A DNA stretch of 27,562 bases, from NCBI GenBank assembly GCA_964599885.1, contig CAZRHH010000042.1:1-27562 (forward strand), written 5' to 3'. The position numbers were made by a program, and so were the translations under genes. The number at the start of each line of letters is the position of its first letter. Position 1 is the first letter of the stretch. The DNA is from CAZRHH01 sp964599885. GTDB taxonomy: Bacteria; Chloroflexota; Dehalococcoidia; DSTF01; JACRBR01. This document shows, piece by piece, positions 15,850 to 22,342 of this stretch. Below the pieces are notes generated by a model that was not told where the DNA came from, ran no database searches, and was given only the letters and a program-made list of their open reading frames with translations.

Positions 15850-15877
15850 GTTGATGTAATCACTTAACTTTCTGGAC
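15850..15877 (+). promoter_or_regulatory. Putative Rrf2/CymR-type operator, copy 2
   Basis: GTTGA (15850-15854), nine bases, then TTAACTTTCTGG (15864-15875) and AC. It shares the pattern GTTGA-N9-TTNACTTTCNGG with the site at 7409 and lies one base after the -10 box. GTTGA and TTAAC form an imperfect dyad, as expected for a dimeric winged-helix repressor. Its position supports autoregulation of the downstream gene. Confidence 0.6.
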
Positions 15878-15896
15878 TTCGGAAAAACAGCTTCAA

Positions 15897-16325
15897 ATGC
15901 GCATCTCTACCAAGGGTGACTACGGCGTCCGCGCCCTGATCGAACTCTCGCACCACTACGGCGAGGGGACGATGCAGAGCGCCGAAATCGCCGCACGGCA
16001 GCGGATCCCAGAACCCTATCTCGATCAACTGCTGACGATGCTGCGGAAGGCGGGTTTCATCCGCAGCGTGCGCGGCCCGCAAGGCGGACACGCGCTGATC
16101 CGCCGCCCCGAGGAGATCCGCCTCAGCGAGGTGATCAAGTCGCTCGAGGGCTCGCTTTCGCCGGTCTCGCATCTGCACGACGCGGGGTACCAGTGCCGGG
16201 CGGCGCACGAAGTCTGGCACAACGTCGAAGCGGCGACGACGGAGATTCTCGACGGCGTGACGATAGGCGACCTCGCGACGCGCGAACTGGAGTACGACAG
16301 GCAGGGTGGCCGTTATGTCATCTAG
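15897..16325 (+). CDS. Rrf2-family transcriptional regulator, CymR-like
   Basis: A 142-residue protein. The N-terminus MRISTKGDYGVRALIELS and the winged helix IPEPYLDQLLTMLRKAGFIRSVRGPQGGHALIRRPEEI are diagnostic for Rrf2 proteins. The [2Fe-2S]-binding IscR and NsrR proteins carry three cysteines after the winged helix. This one has a single cysteine (QCRA), so it resembles the cluster-free cysteine regulator CymR, which responds through cysteine synthase CysK. The very next gene, overlapping by 11 bases, is a CysK, which strengthens that reading. Its own promoter carries the element shared with the sulfite reductase promoter. The predicted role is repression of sulfur assimilation when cysteine is plentiful. 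Confidence 0.9.
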   Translation: MRISTKGDYGVRALIELSHHYGEGTMQSAEIAARQRIPEPYLDQLLTMLRKAGFIRSVRGPQGGHALIRRPEEIRLSEVIKSLEGSLSPVSHLHDAGYQCRAAHEVWHNVEAATTEILDGVTIGDLATRELEYDRQGGRYVI

Positions 16326-17265
16326 TATCGCGAACACCGCAGCGCGCGCGGCGACCGGCATCGCCGGCAGCGTACTCGAACTGATCGGCAGCACACCGCT
16401 CGTCCGCCTCTCGCGGATCACGCCGGACGGATCGGCGGAGATCTGCGGCAAGATGGAGTCGATGAACCCGGCCGGCAGCGTCAAAGACCGCATCGCGCTC
16501 GCGATGATCGAGGCGGCCGAAGGGCAGGGGCTGCTCAAGCCAGGGGACACGATCGTCGAGCCGACTTCCGGCAACACGGGCATCGGCCTCGCCATGGTGG
16601 CCGCGGTGAAGGGCTACAAGCTGATCCTGACGATGCCCGAGGACATGAGCATGGAGCGCCGACGGCTGCTCACGCGCTTCGGCGCGCAGTTGGTGCTGAC
16701 GCCGGCGATCGAAGGGATGAGCGGAGCAGTCTTCGCCGCGCAGGAACTGAACGACAAGAACAGCGGCTACTTCATGCCACAGCAGTTCAACAACCTCGCG
16801 AATCCGGACGTGCATCGCAGAACCACGGCGCGCGAGATCCTGCGCCAGACCGACGGCAAGATCGACGCGTTCGTCGCCGGCGTCGGCACAGGCGGCACGA
16901 TTACCGGCGTCGGCGAGGTGCTGAAGGCGGAGTTGCCGGACGTGCGCATCGTCGCGGTGGAGCCAACGAAATCGCCGGTGCTGGCCGGCGGCAAGGCGGG
17001 CATTCACGGCATCCAGGGCATCGGCGCCAGCTTTGTGCCCGGTGTACTGAACCGCGACGTGTACGACGACCTGATCGCGGTGAAGGACGAAGACGCGTTC
17101 GCGATGACCGGCCGCCTGACGCGAGAGGAAGGCCTGCTCGTCGGCGTGTCGTCCGGCTCGAACGCGTGGGCGGCGCTGCAGGTGGCTAAGCAGCTGGGGC
17201 CGGGCAAGCGTGTCGTCACGATCATGTGCGATACCGGCGAGCGATATTTGAGTGTTACCTTGTAA
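16315..17265 (+). CDS. cysK: Cysteine synthase A (O-acetylserine sulfhydrylase)
   Basis: A 316-residue PLP enzyme of fold type II. Lys57 in NPAGSVKDR binds PLP. TSGNTGIGLA binds the substrate, GTGGTITG binds the cofactor phosphate, and the loop IHGIQGIGASFVPGVL matches classical CysK enzymes. It makes cysteine from O-acetylserine and sulfide. The ATG at 16315 gives an 11-base overlap with the Rrf2 gene; a GTG at 16306 is also possible. In CymR-type control CysK is both enzyme and co-repressor, and overlap with an Rrf2 gene fits this. A second, CysM-type synthase is encoded at 18934, so two cysteine routes exist side by side. The C-terminus is short (GERYLSVTL), typical of bacterial CysK. Confidence 0.92.
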   Translation: MSSSIANTAARAATGIAGSVLELIGSTPLVRLSRITPDGSAEICGKMESMNPAGSVKDRIALAMIEAAEGQGLLKPGDTIVEPTSGNTGIGLAMVAAVKGYKLILTMPEDMSMERRRLLTRFGAQLVLTPAIEGMSGAVFAAQELNDKNSGYFMPQQFNNLANPDVHRRTTAREILRQTDGKIDAFVAGVGTGGTITGVGEVLKAELPDVRIVAVEPTKSPVLAGGKAGIHGIQGIGASFVPGVLNRDVYDDLIAVKDEDAFAMTGRLTREEGLLVGVSSGSNAWAALQVAKQLGPGKRVVTIMCDTGERYLSVTL

Positions 17266-17407
17266 CTGGTGGCGGACGGACGCTTCAAACGACCGTCTCA
17301 GGGGAAACGGAAACGACATGGACCACGGACATATTCACATCGACCGCGCGACCGGCGTCATCGACGAAGCGTCGCATCTACCGAATCTGACGCACGAAGG
17401 AGGGCGC

Positions 17408-18592
17408 ATGGCCGTCTCCGTGTACATTCCGACGCCGTTCCGGAAACTGACCGGCAACCGCCAGCAGGTCGAAACGCCAGCCGGCACCGTCGCCGAAGTG
17501 CTGGCGAACGTCGACCGGCAGTATCCCGGCTTCCACCAACTCGTCTTCGGTTCGGGCAGCGAGGTGCCGGCGCACATCAACATTTACGTGAACAAGCAGG
17601 AGATTGGTTCGCTCGAAGGCGTCGAGACGCGCGTGAACGACGGCGATGAGGTCGCCGTGATCCCGGCGATGGCCGGCGGCGCGGGCGGCGCGCCCGCGAT
17701 TGCCCCAAAGCGCATCGGCGCGCTCACGCACGAGCAGGTCGACCGTTACTCGCGCCACATCATCATGCCGCAGGTCGGGCCTTCGGGTCAGCGCAAGATC
17801 ATGGAGTCGAGCGTGCTGATCATCGGCGCCGGCGGCCTCGGTTCGCCGATCGCCGTGTACCTGGCGCTCGCGGGCATCGGCAAGATCGGCATCGTCGACT
17901 TCGATACGGTCGATCTGTCGAACTTGCAGCGGCAGATCCTGCACCAGACGGCCGACATCGGCAAGCACAAGGCCGTGTCCGCGAAGGAGACGATCAACGC
18001 CTACAACCCGGACGTCGAAGTGGTGACGCACGAGGTGCCGATCACGTCCGACAACTCGATGGGAATCATCGCGCAGTACGACTACATCATCAACGGGGCC
18101 GACAACTTCGCCGCGCGCTATCTCGTGAACGACACGTGCCACTTCCTCAAGAAGCCGCTGATCGACGGATCGATCCTGCTGTTCGACGGGCAAGTGACGG
18201 TGTACCTGCCAGATCAGGGCTGCTACCGCTGCCTCTATCCGTCGCCGCCGCCGCCCGGCATGGTGCCGAGCTGCGCGGAAGCGGGCGTGCTTGGCGCGCT
18301 CTGCGGGACCGTCGGCACGATCCAGGCGACCGAAGTGCTCAAGCTGATCCTCGGCGTCGGCGATTCGCTGCACGGACGGCTGCTGCTCTACGACGCTCTG
18401 GCGATGGAGTTTCGCCAGGTGCGCATCCGCAAGGACCCGAATTGCGTGCTCTGCGGCGAGCACCCGTCGGTGACGGAACTGATCGACTACGACGCGTGGT
18501 GCGGCGGCGCCTTCGGCCACACCAACGAAGAAGAGCAGAAGGCCGCAGACGCGGCGAAGGCCGCGCGCGAGAAAGCATCGACGAGCGCATAA
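17408..18592 (+). CDS. E1-like adenylyltransferase (MoeB/ThiF family) with fused N-terminal CysO/MoaD-like sulfur-carrier domain
   Basis: About 394 residues. Residues 1-91 are a ubiquitin-like sulfur carrier (MAVSVYIPTPFRKLTG...VIPAMAGG), colinear with the separate CysO at 18663. The carrier's terminal GG is followed by a linker (AGGAPAIAPKR) and then the E1 part, LTHEQVDRYSRHIIMPQVG. That part has GAGGLGSP for ATP, DFDTVDLSNLQRQILH, the zinc pairs CYRC and CVLCG, and CAEAGVLG with the candidate catalytic cysteine. Such enzymes adenylate the C-terminus of a sulfur carrier for conversion to a thiocarboxylate. No rhodanese domain is present. GAAGGAGGG lies six bases before ATG 17408, favouring this start; an ATG at 17318 would add a His-rich 30-residue extension. 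Its likely client is the CysO encoded 70 bases downstream. Confidence 0.88.
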   Translation: MAVSVYIPTPFRKLTGNRQQVETPAGTVAEVLANVDRQYPGFHQLVFGSGSEVPAHINIYVNKQEIGSLEGVETRVNDGDEVAVIPAMAGGAGGAPAIAPKRIGALTHEQVDRYSRHIIMPQVGPSGQRKIMESSVLIIGAGGLGSPIAVYLALAGIGKIGIVDFDTVDLSNLQRQILHQTADIGKHKAVSAKETINAYNPDVEVVTHEVPITSDNSMGIIAQYDYIINGADNFAARYLVNDTCHFLKKPLIDGSILLFDGQVTVYLPDQGCYRCLYPSPPPPGMVPSCAEAGVLGALCGTVGTIQATEVLKLILGVGDSLHGRLLLYDALAMEFRQVRIRKDPNCVLCGEHPSVTELIDYDAWCGGAFGHTNEEEQKAADAAKAAREKASTSA

Positions 18593-18605
18593 CGACAGCA
18601 GCAAC

Positions 18606-18629
18606 GCGGACTCACCGCCGGTGAGCCGC
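18606..18629 (+). other. Hairpin upstream of cysO
   Basis: GCGG-A-CTCACC pairs with GGTGAG-CCGC around GCC, ten pairs with one bulged A. It has no T-tract and sits in the 70-base gap between the E1-like gene and cysO. It may act as an mRNA processing or stability element that adjusts the ratio of carrier to enzyme. Confidence 0.4.
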
Positions 18630-18662
18630 GATCGTCCCGTATAGCGACAGGGTTGGTACAAG

Positions 18663-18932
18663 ATGGCGGTAGAAGTAAAAGTTACGTCGGTGCTGCAGAA
18701 GGTCACGGGCGCGAAAGTCGTGCAGGGTGACGGCGGTACCGTTGGCGAAATCATCTCCGATCTCGATGGCAAGTACCCGGGCTTCCGCAACCAGATCATG
18801 CAAAACGGCTCGCTGCACCGCTTCGTCAACATCTACCTGAACGACGAAGACATCCGCTACCTCGATCAGCTCAACACGGCGGTGAAGGACGGCGACAGCG
18901 TGTCGATCCTGCCCGCGCTCGCCGGCGGCTAG
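18663..18932 (+). CDS. cysO: Sulfur-carrier protein CysO (ubiquitin-like)
   Basis: An 89-residue beta-grasp protein ending in the free diglycine LPALAGG, the site that is adenylated and turned into a thiocarboxylate. The block LHRFVNIYLNDEDIRY and the ending DGDSVSILPALAGG closely match what I recall of mycobacterial CysO. That protein delivers sulfide to CysM to form a CysO-cysteine adduct. The next gene is cysM, one base away, as in the mycobacterial mec-cysO-cysM operon. The Mec (JAMM) peptidase that releases cysteine in that system is not in this window. The activating enzyme is probably the fused E1 encoded just upstream. Confidence 0.93.
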   Translation: MAVEVKVTSVLQKVTGAKVVQGDGGTVGEIISDLDGKYPGFRNQIMQNGSLHRFVNIYLNDEDIRYLDQLNTAVKDGDSVSILPALAGG

Positions 18933-18933
18933 G

Positions 18934-19869
18934 GTGCTGTACAGTAACCTGATCGATGCCATCGGCAACACGCCGCTCGTCGAGATGACGCGGATGAGTC
19001 CGAAGCCGTCCGTGCGGCTCTTCGCCAAGCTCGAAGGCCAGAACCCGAGCGGCAGCGTCAAAGACCGTATCGCGAAATACATGATCGAAGAGGCAGAACG
19101 CACCGGCGTCCTCACGAAGGATCGCACCGTCCTCGAGCCGACGTCCGGCAACACGGGCATCTCGCTGGCGATGATCTGCCGCATCAAGGGCTATCGCCTC
19201 AAAGTCGTGATCCCGGAGAGTGTGAGTTCGGAGCGCACGGAGCTGCTGAGCGCCTTCGGCGCCGAGATCGTCTACTCCGACGGTCTGCGCGGCACCAACG
19301 GCTCGATCGAAGTCGCGAACCAGATCGCCGCCGAAGACCCGACGTACTTCATGCCGTACCAGTACGGCAACGAGATGAACCCGCGCGCGCATTACGAGAC
19401 GACGGGCCCGGAGATCCTCCGCGACATGCCGGAGATCGACGTGTTCGTCGCCGGCATGGGCACCGGCGGTACGCTGACCGGCGTCGCGCGCTATCTCAAA
19501 GAGATGAAGCCGAACGTGAAGATCGTCGCCGCTGTGCCGCACCCGGGCGATCTCGTGCAGGGGCTGCGGAGCCTCGAAGAAGGCTTCATCCCGCCCGTCC
19601 TCGACGAGAGTTTGCTCGATGGCAAGATCGTCATCGACTCGCGCACGTCGTTCGCGTCGTCGAAAGAGCTGACACAGAAAGAGGGCATCTTTGCCGGCAT
19701 CTCCGCCGGCGCCGTCGTCAAGACAGCGCAGCGCGTCGCCGAGCGCCTCGACGCCGGCAACGTCGTGTGTTTGTTTGCCGACGGCGGCTGGAAGTATCTC
19801 AGCACCCAGCTCTGGACGACGGACTACGAAGACCTGCCACAGGACATCGAAGACAAGATTTGGTGGTGA
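18934..19869 (+). CDS. cysM: CysO-dependent cysteine synthase (O-phosphoserine type)
   Basis: A 311-residue PLP enzyme starting at GTG 18934, one base after the cysO stop. PLP-binding Lys43 lies in NPSGSVKDR. TSGNTGISLA and GTGGTLTG are intact. The late segments GLRSLEEGFIP, GIFAGISAGAV and FADGGWKYLST match mycobacterial CysM rather than CysK. Arg212 in GLRSLEEGF lies where CysM has the arginine (Arg220 in the M. tuberculosis enzyme) that selects O-phosphoserine. The flexible C-terminus ends in an aromatic tail (DKIWW). The enzyme should join O-phosphoserine with CysO thiocarboxylate, a route thought to resist oxidants. It is the last gene of the sulfur locus; the mobile element begins within the next 60 bases. 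Confidence 0.92.
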   Translation: MLYSNLIDAIGNTPLVEMTRMSPKPSVRLFAKLEGQNPSGSVKDRIAKYMIEEAERTGVLTKDRTVLEPTSGNTGISLAMICRIKGYRLKVVIPESVSSERTELLSAFGAEIVYSDGLRGTNGSIEVANQIAAEDPTYFMPYQYGNEMNPRAHYETTGPEILRDMPEIDVFVAGMGTGGTLTGVARYLKEMKPNVKIVAAVPHPGDLVQGLRSLEEGFIPPVLDESLLDGKIVIDSRTSFASSKELTQKEGIFAGISAGAVVKTAQRVAERLDAGNVVCLFADGGWKYLSTQLWTTDYEDLPQDIEDKIWW

Positions 19870-19912
19870 CGGGCCACTTTCGAACCTAAATCAGGCCGTC
19901 AGAGGGGCCGAT

Positions 19913-19930
19913 TGCAAACGGAATGCAAAC
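19913..19930. repeat. Direct repeat TGCAAAC-GGAA-TGCAAAC at the element edge
   Basis: Two identical heptamers (19913-19919 and 19924-19930) with an 11-base period lie directly beyond the integrase stop codon. Integrase arm-type sites or the att core are expected here. The 60-base gap to cysM otherwise holds no gene, and I see no tRNA. Confidence 0.45.
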
Positions 19931-19931
19931 A

Positions 19932-21071
19932 TCAGCCCCCGAATACGATCCGCGACACCCGTTCCGCCGCGTCCTCCTGCAGCGCCGGGATTGCATGGCT
20001 GTAGGTATCGAGGGTCATCGCGATTGTGCTGTGCCCGAGCCGCTCTGAGACGACCTTTGGATGCACGTTCGCGGCAAGGGCCAGGCTCGCGTGCGTGTGG
20101 CGCAGTCCGTGGAGGCGAATCCACACGAGACCGGTGGCTTTGACGTGGTGCTCGAATTCGGTGGAGAACCAGTCCGGGCGCACCGGCGCACCGTCCTCGC
20201 GGCAGAAGACGAGATCCGATTCGTTGTACCCACCGCCCCACGCGAGTCGCTCCTCGACTTGGCGCGCGCGATGAGCGCGTAACGCCATCACGGTCATCGC
20301 ATCCAACGCGATGGAGCGCCGACTCCGCGCTGTCTTGGGCGTCGAGAACGTCAGCTTGTAGTCCACCGTGATCAGGGTCTGGACAACGGACAGCCGCCCG
20401 CCGTCAAGATCGATGTCGGGCCACCTGAGACCCAGCAACTCACCTCGGCGCATGCCGGTGGTCGCAGAGAGCAGCCAAGCGGCGTAGAGACGATCCTTGG
20501 CGACGTGCTCAAGGAAGACGCGAAGCTCTGTCGCCGTCCAGACTTTCATGGGTGGCCGTGTTCGCGTCCGGGGCGGGTCTGCTTGGTCGGCCACGTTCCT
20601 CGTTACAAGCCCCCATCGGATGGCATCCCGCAGCATCCGGTGCACGAGCGTGTGGACATACCCGACTGTTCGCGTGCTCAGGCCGCTCTCACCGTTGTGT
20701 CGGCCGGTAGCGAGTAAGTCTGCATACATGCTGTTCAGGCGCGGAGCCGTCAGCTGCTGCAGCATCAGATCTCCGATACGCGGGACGATGTAGGAGACGA
20801 CGTTCAACCGATACGAAGCCAGCGTTGATGCCCGGATCGTTGGACGCACCGCGTCGAGCCACTCGTCCGCGAACTGACGCACCGTCTGTTTCGACGGCGC
20901 GACGTACGACTGGGCTTGGAGGCTGGCCAGAATCTCCGTCAGCGCCCGGGATGCATCTCGTTTGGTGTCATAGCCGCTGTGCCAGCGCTGTTTCCGACGC
21001 CCTTTGGAATCTCGCCCGACATCGACGATGATGACCCATTTTGCGCCGCGGCGGACGATGGAGCCTCTCAC
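19932..21071 (-). CDS. int: Tyrosine recombinase / integrase
   Basis: A 379-residue protein starting at GTG 21071, with GGAGG six bases upstream. The open frame continues further upstream but overlaps the neighbouring gene. Residues 1-60 hold a basic arm-binding (AP2-like) segment, GAKWVIIVDVGRDSKGRRKQRW. Residues 60-160 are the SAM-like core-binding domain (TVRQFADEWLDAVRPTIRAS), and the rest is the catalytic domain. The active set is complete: Arg208 (TGMRRGELLGL), Lys246 (TPKTARSRR), His321-x-x-Arg324 (LHGLRHTHAS), His347 (LGHSTIAMT) and the nucleophile Tyr357 (DTYSH). It is read towards the cysM junction, so the attachment site should lie beyond its stop. Its GTG start overlaps the stop of the upstream zinc-finger gene (GTGA), so the two are translated together. 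Confidence 0.95.
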   Translation of the reverse strand: MRGSIVRRGAKWVIIVDVGRDSKGRRKQRWHSGYDTKRDASRALTEILASLQAQSYVAPSKQTVRQFADEWLDAVRPTIRASTLASYRLNVVSYIVPRIGDLMLQQLTAPRLNSMYADLLATGRHNGESGLSTRTVGYVHTLVHRMLRDAIRWGLVTRNVADQADPPRTRTRPPMKVWTATELRVFLEHVAKDRLYAAWLLSATTGMRRGELLGLRWPDIDLDGGRLSVVQTLITVDYKLTFSTPKTARSRRSIALDAMTVMALRAHRARQVEERLAWGGGYNESDLVFCREDGAPVRPDWFSTEFEHHVKATGLVWIRLHGLRHTHASLALAANVHPKVVSERLGHSTIAMTLDTYSHAIPALQEDAAERVSRIVFGG

Positions 21072-22045
21072 TGCGCCTCCCGCGTCTCCGCTTTGCGCCG
21101 GCGCTGCTCGCGTTTGTGGAACCGCATCGCGCACTGGCCCTCGCGCGACCACGGCGGAGGGGGACAGAATCGTTGGCGCCCGTCCGTCCGGACGAAGGGC
21201 GTAGAGCACTCGCGGCATTCCTCCACCTCACCGCTCGCAATGACCTCGAACAGATGCCGGTAGATCACGCTCATGATCGTGTCCCAACCTTGGACTACCA
21301 GCGGAGCCGCTGGAGATCGGGACGCCCAAAGATTGATCTCCGGGTGCACTCCACTGAGGTTGGGGTTAATGACCCGTCGGACGATGTTCCAAGCTTGACT
21401 CCAGGGCGGTCCGCTCGGGCTGCGAACGTCGAAACTATAGGGAGTGACGCGCGGGCCGTCGGCAGAGACAACGATGAGTGAGTCGGGATCTCCGCGAGCG
21501 TCGGCGCTTGGCGTCGCACAGTGGCGTTCAATGACAAGTTGTGCCGCTCCGAAGTCTCGCTGCTTCAACAGCCTGTCTACCGTTGGCAGATCGTGCGTTG
21601 CCTCTTCAGACGCCGGTCGCCGCCGGAGGAAGTCTGTGAGCGCCGCATCGTCGTCATGCCGCCAGAATCCCCAGAGTCGAAGCGCTGTCTGAATGCCTGA
21701 GAGGTGAGCCCAGATCCAGGCGACCGGTTCGCCTTGCGCCTGCGAGTCGAGCCACGATGTGTCGAGCCACGTGAGGTTGTGATAGCCCAGGAGTCCCCAG
21801 CGTCGCGCGAACGTGAGGAGCGAAGCCTCGTCGCCAATGCGCATGCGGACGAAGTCGCCGAGGATGGCCGGCGCTGCCATGGGGAAGTAGTACCGGCGAC
21901 CTTCGCCGGAACGCGTCTCCGTCGGCCGCAAACCCCCGTCGACGACCTCGTAGTCCTCCTCGACCTCGTGCATCGAAAGGCTGCGACGACGCTGGGCTTC
22001 AGCCCGCTCGGAATCGGCCGGCTCGAGTGGGTTTCGTCTCTTCAT
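21068..22045 (-). CDS. Unknown protein with C-terminal zinc-finger, coupled to integrase
   Basis: A 325-residue protein from ATG 22045 (a TTG one codon earlier is possible). I do not recognise the first 260 residues. They are mainly helical, with aromatic-rich stretches (FARRWGLLGYHNLTWLDTSW and an Arg/Trp-rich segment around LRLWGFWRHDDD). The C-terminus carries EECRECSTPFVRTDGRQRFC, a spacer and a further Cys in QCAMRFHKREQRRR. This is a treble-clef-like finger that resembles the CGNR or 'C-x2-C...C...C-x-x-R' fingers found in nucleic-acid-binding proteins. The overlap with integrase (GTGA) and the shared promoter at 22088-22117 suggest a role in recombination control or in nicking or binding element DNA. 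Confidence 0.7.
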   Translation of the reverse strand: MKRRNPLEPADSERAEAQRRRSLSMHEVEEDYEVVDGGLRPTETRSGEGRRYYFPMAAPAILGDFVRMRIGDEASLLTFARRWGLLGYHNLTWLDTSWLDSQAQGEPVAWIWAHLSGIQTALRLWGFWRHDDDAALTDFLRRRPASEEATHDLPTVDRLLKQRDFGAAQLVIERHCATPSADARGDPDSLIVVSADGPRVTPYSFDVRSPSGPPWSQAWNIVRRVINPNLSGVHPEINLWASRSPAAPLVVQGWDTIMSVIYRHLFEVIASGEVEECRECSTPFVRTDGRQRFCPPPPWSREGQCAMRFHKREQRRRKAETREAQ

Positions 22046-22076
22046 CAATTGTCTCGATAACTAGTGGATGTTTACC

Positions 22077-22105
22077 TAGACGAATCCATCATAACCCGTT
22101 ACGAT
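22077..22105 (+). promoter_or_regulatory. Putative promoter for the HTH-primase operon
   Basis: TAGACG (22077-22082), 17 bases, TACGAT (22100-22105). It overlaps the opposing promoter of the integrase pair. Confidence 0.4.
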
Positions 22106-22117
22106 TGGCGCGGTCAA
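22088..22117 (-). promoter_or_regulatory. Promoter for the zinc-finger/integrase operon
   Basis: On the minus strand TTGACC (22117-22112) and TATGAT (22093-22088) are separated by 18 bases. The -10 box lies inside the spacer of the plus-strand promoter, so the two cannot easily be used at once. Confidence 0.55.
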
Positions 22118-22138
22118 CTGACGTTCAATGAGGGAGCG

Positions 22139-22342
22139 ATGGACACGTCGTCTTTGCCACCGACGCTCACGATTGAGGAGTGCGCAGCCATCTTGCGACT
22201 GAGTCGCGGGTCGGCCTACGAGGCGGCGCGCACGGGCCAGATCCCCGTTATTCGCGTAGGGCGCCGCCTGCTGGTTCCCCGGGCCAAGCTTCTGCGCATG
22301 CTTGGCGAAAGTGGAATTCTCGATGACGCTCCAATCGATTGA
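22139..22342 (+). CDS. Excisionase-family helix-turn-helix DNA-binding protein
   Basis: A 67-residue protein from ATG 22139, with GAGGGAG three bases upstream. LTIEECAAILRLSRGSAYEAARTGQIPVIRVGRRLLVPRAKLLRML is the standard winged HTH of the excisionase/MerR-like (HTH_17) group. Such proteins bend att DNA to favour excision or regulate early genes. The gene starts just after the overlapping divergent promoters and its 3' end overlaps the primase gene by 20 bases, so it is first in the replication operon. It is a natural candidate to regulate the 22077-22117 switch. Confidence 0.88.
   Translation: MDTSSLPPTLTIEECAAILRLSRGSAYEAARTGQIPVIRVGRRLLVPRAKLLRMLGESGILDDAPID

Noticed and set aside
17318..17407. 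N-terminal His-rich extension of the fused E1 protein
   Set aside because: A much better ribosome site (GAAGGAGGG) lies before ATG 17408, where the beta-grasp domain begins; the longer form cannot be excluded.
19870..19912. tRNA-like TTCGAA stretch near the integration edge
   Set aside because: No T-arm stem, acceptor or anticodon arms can be drawn on either strand.
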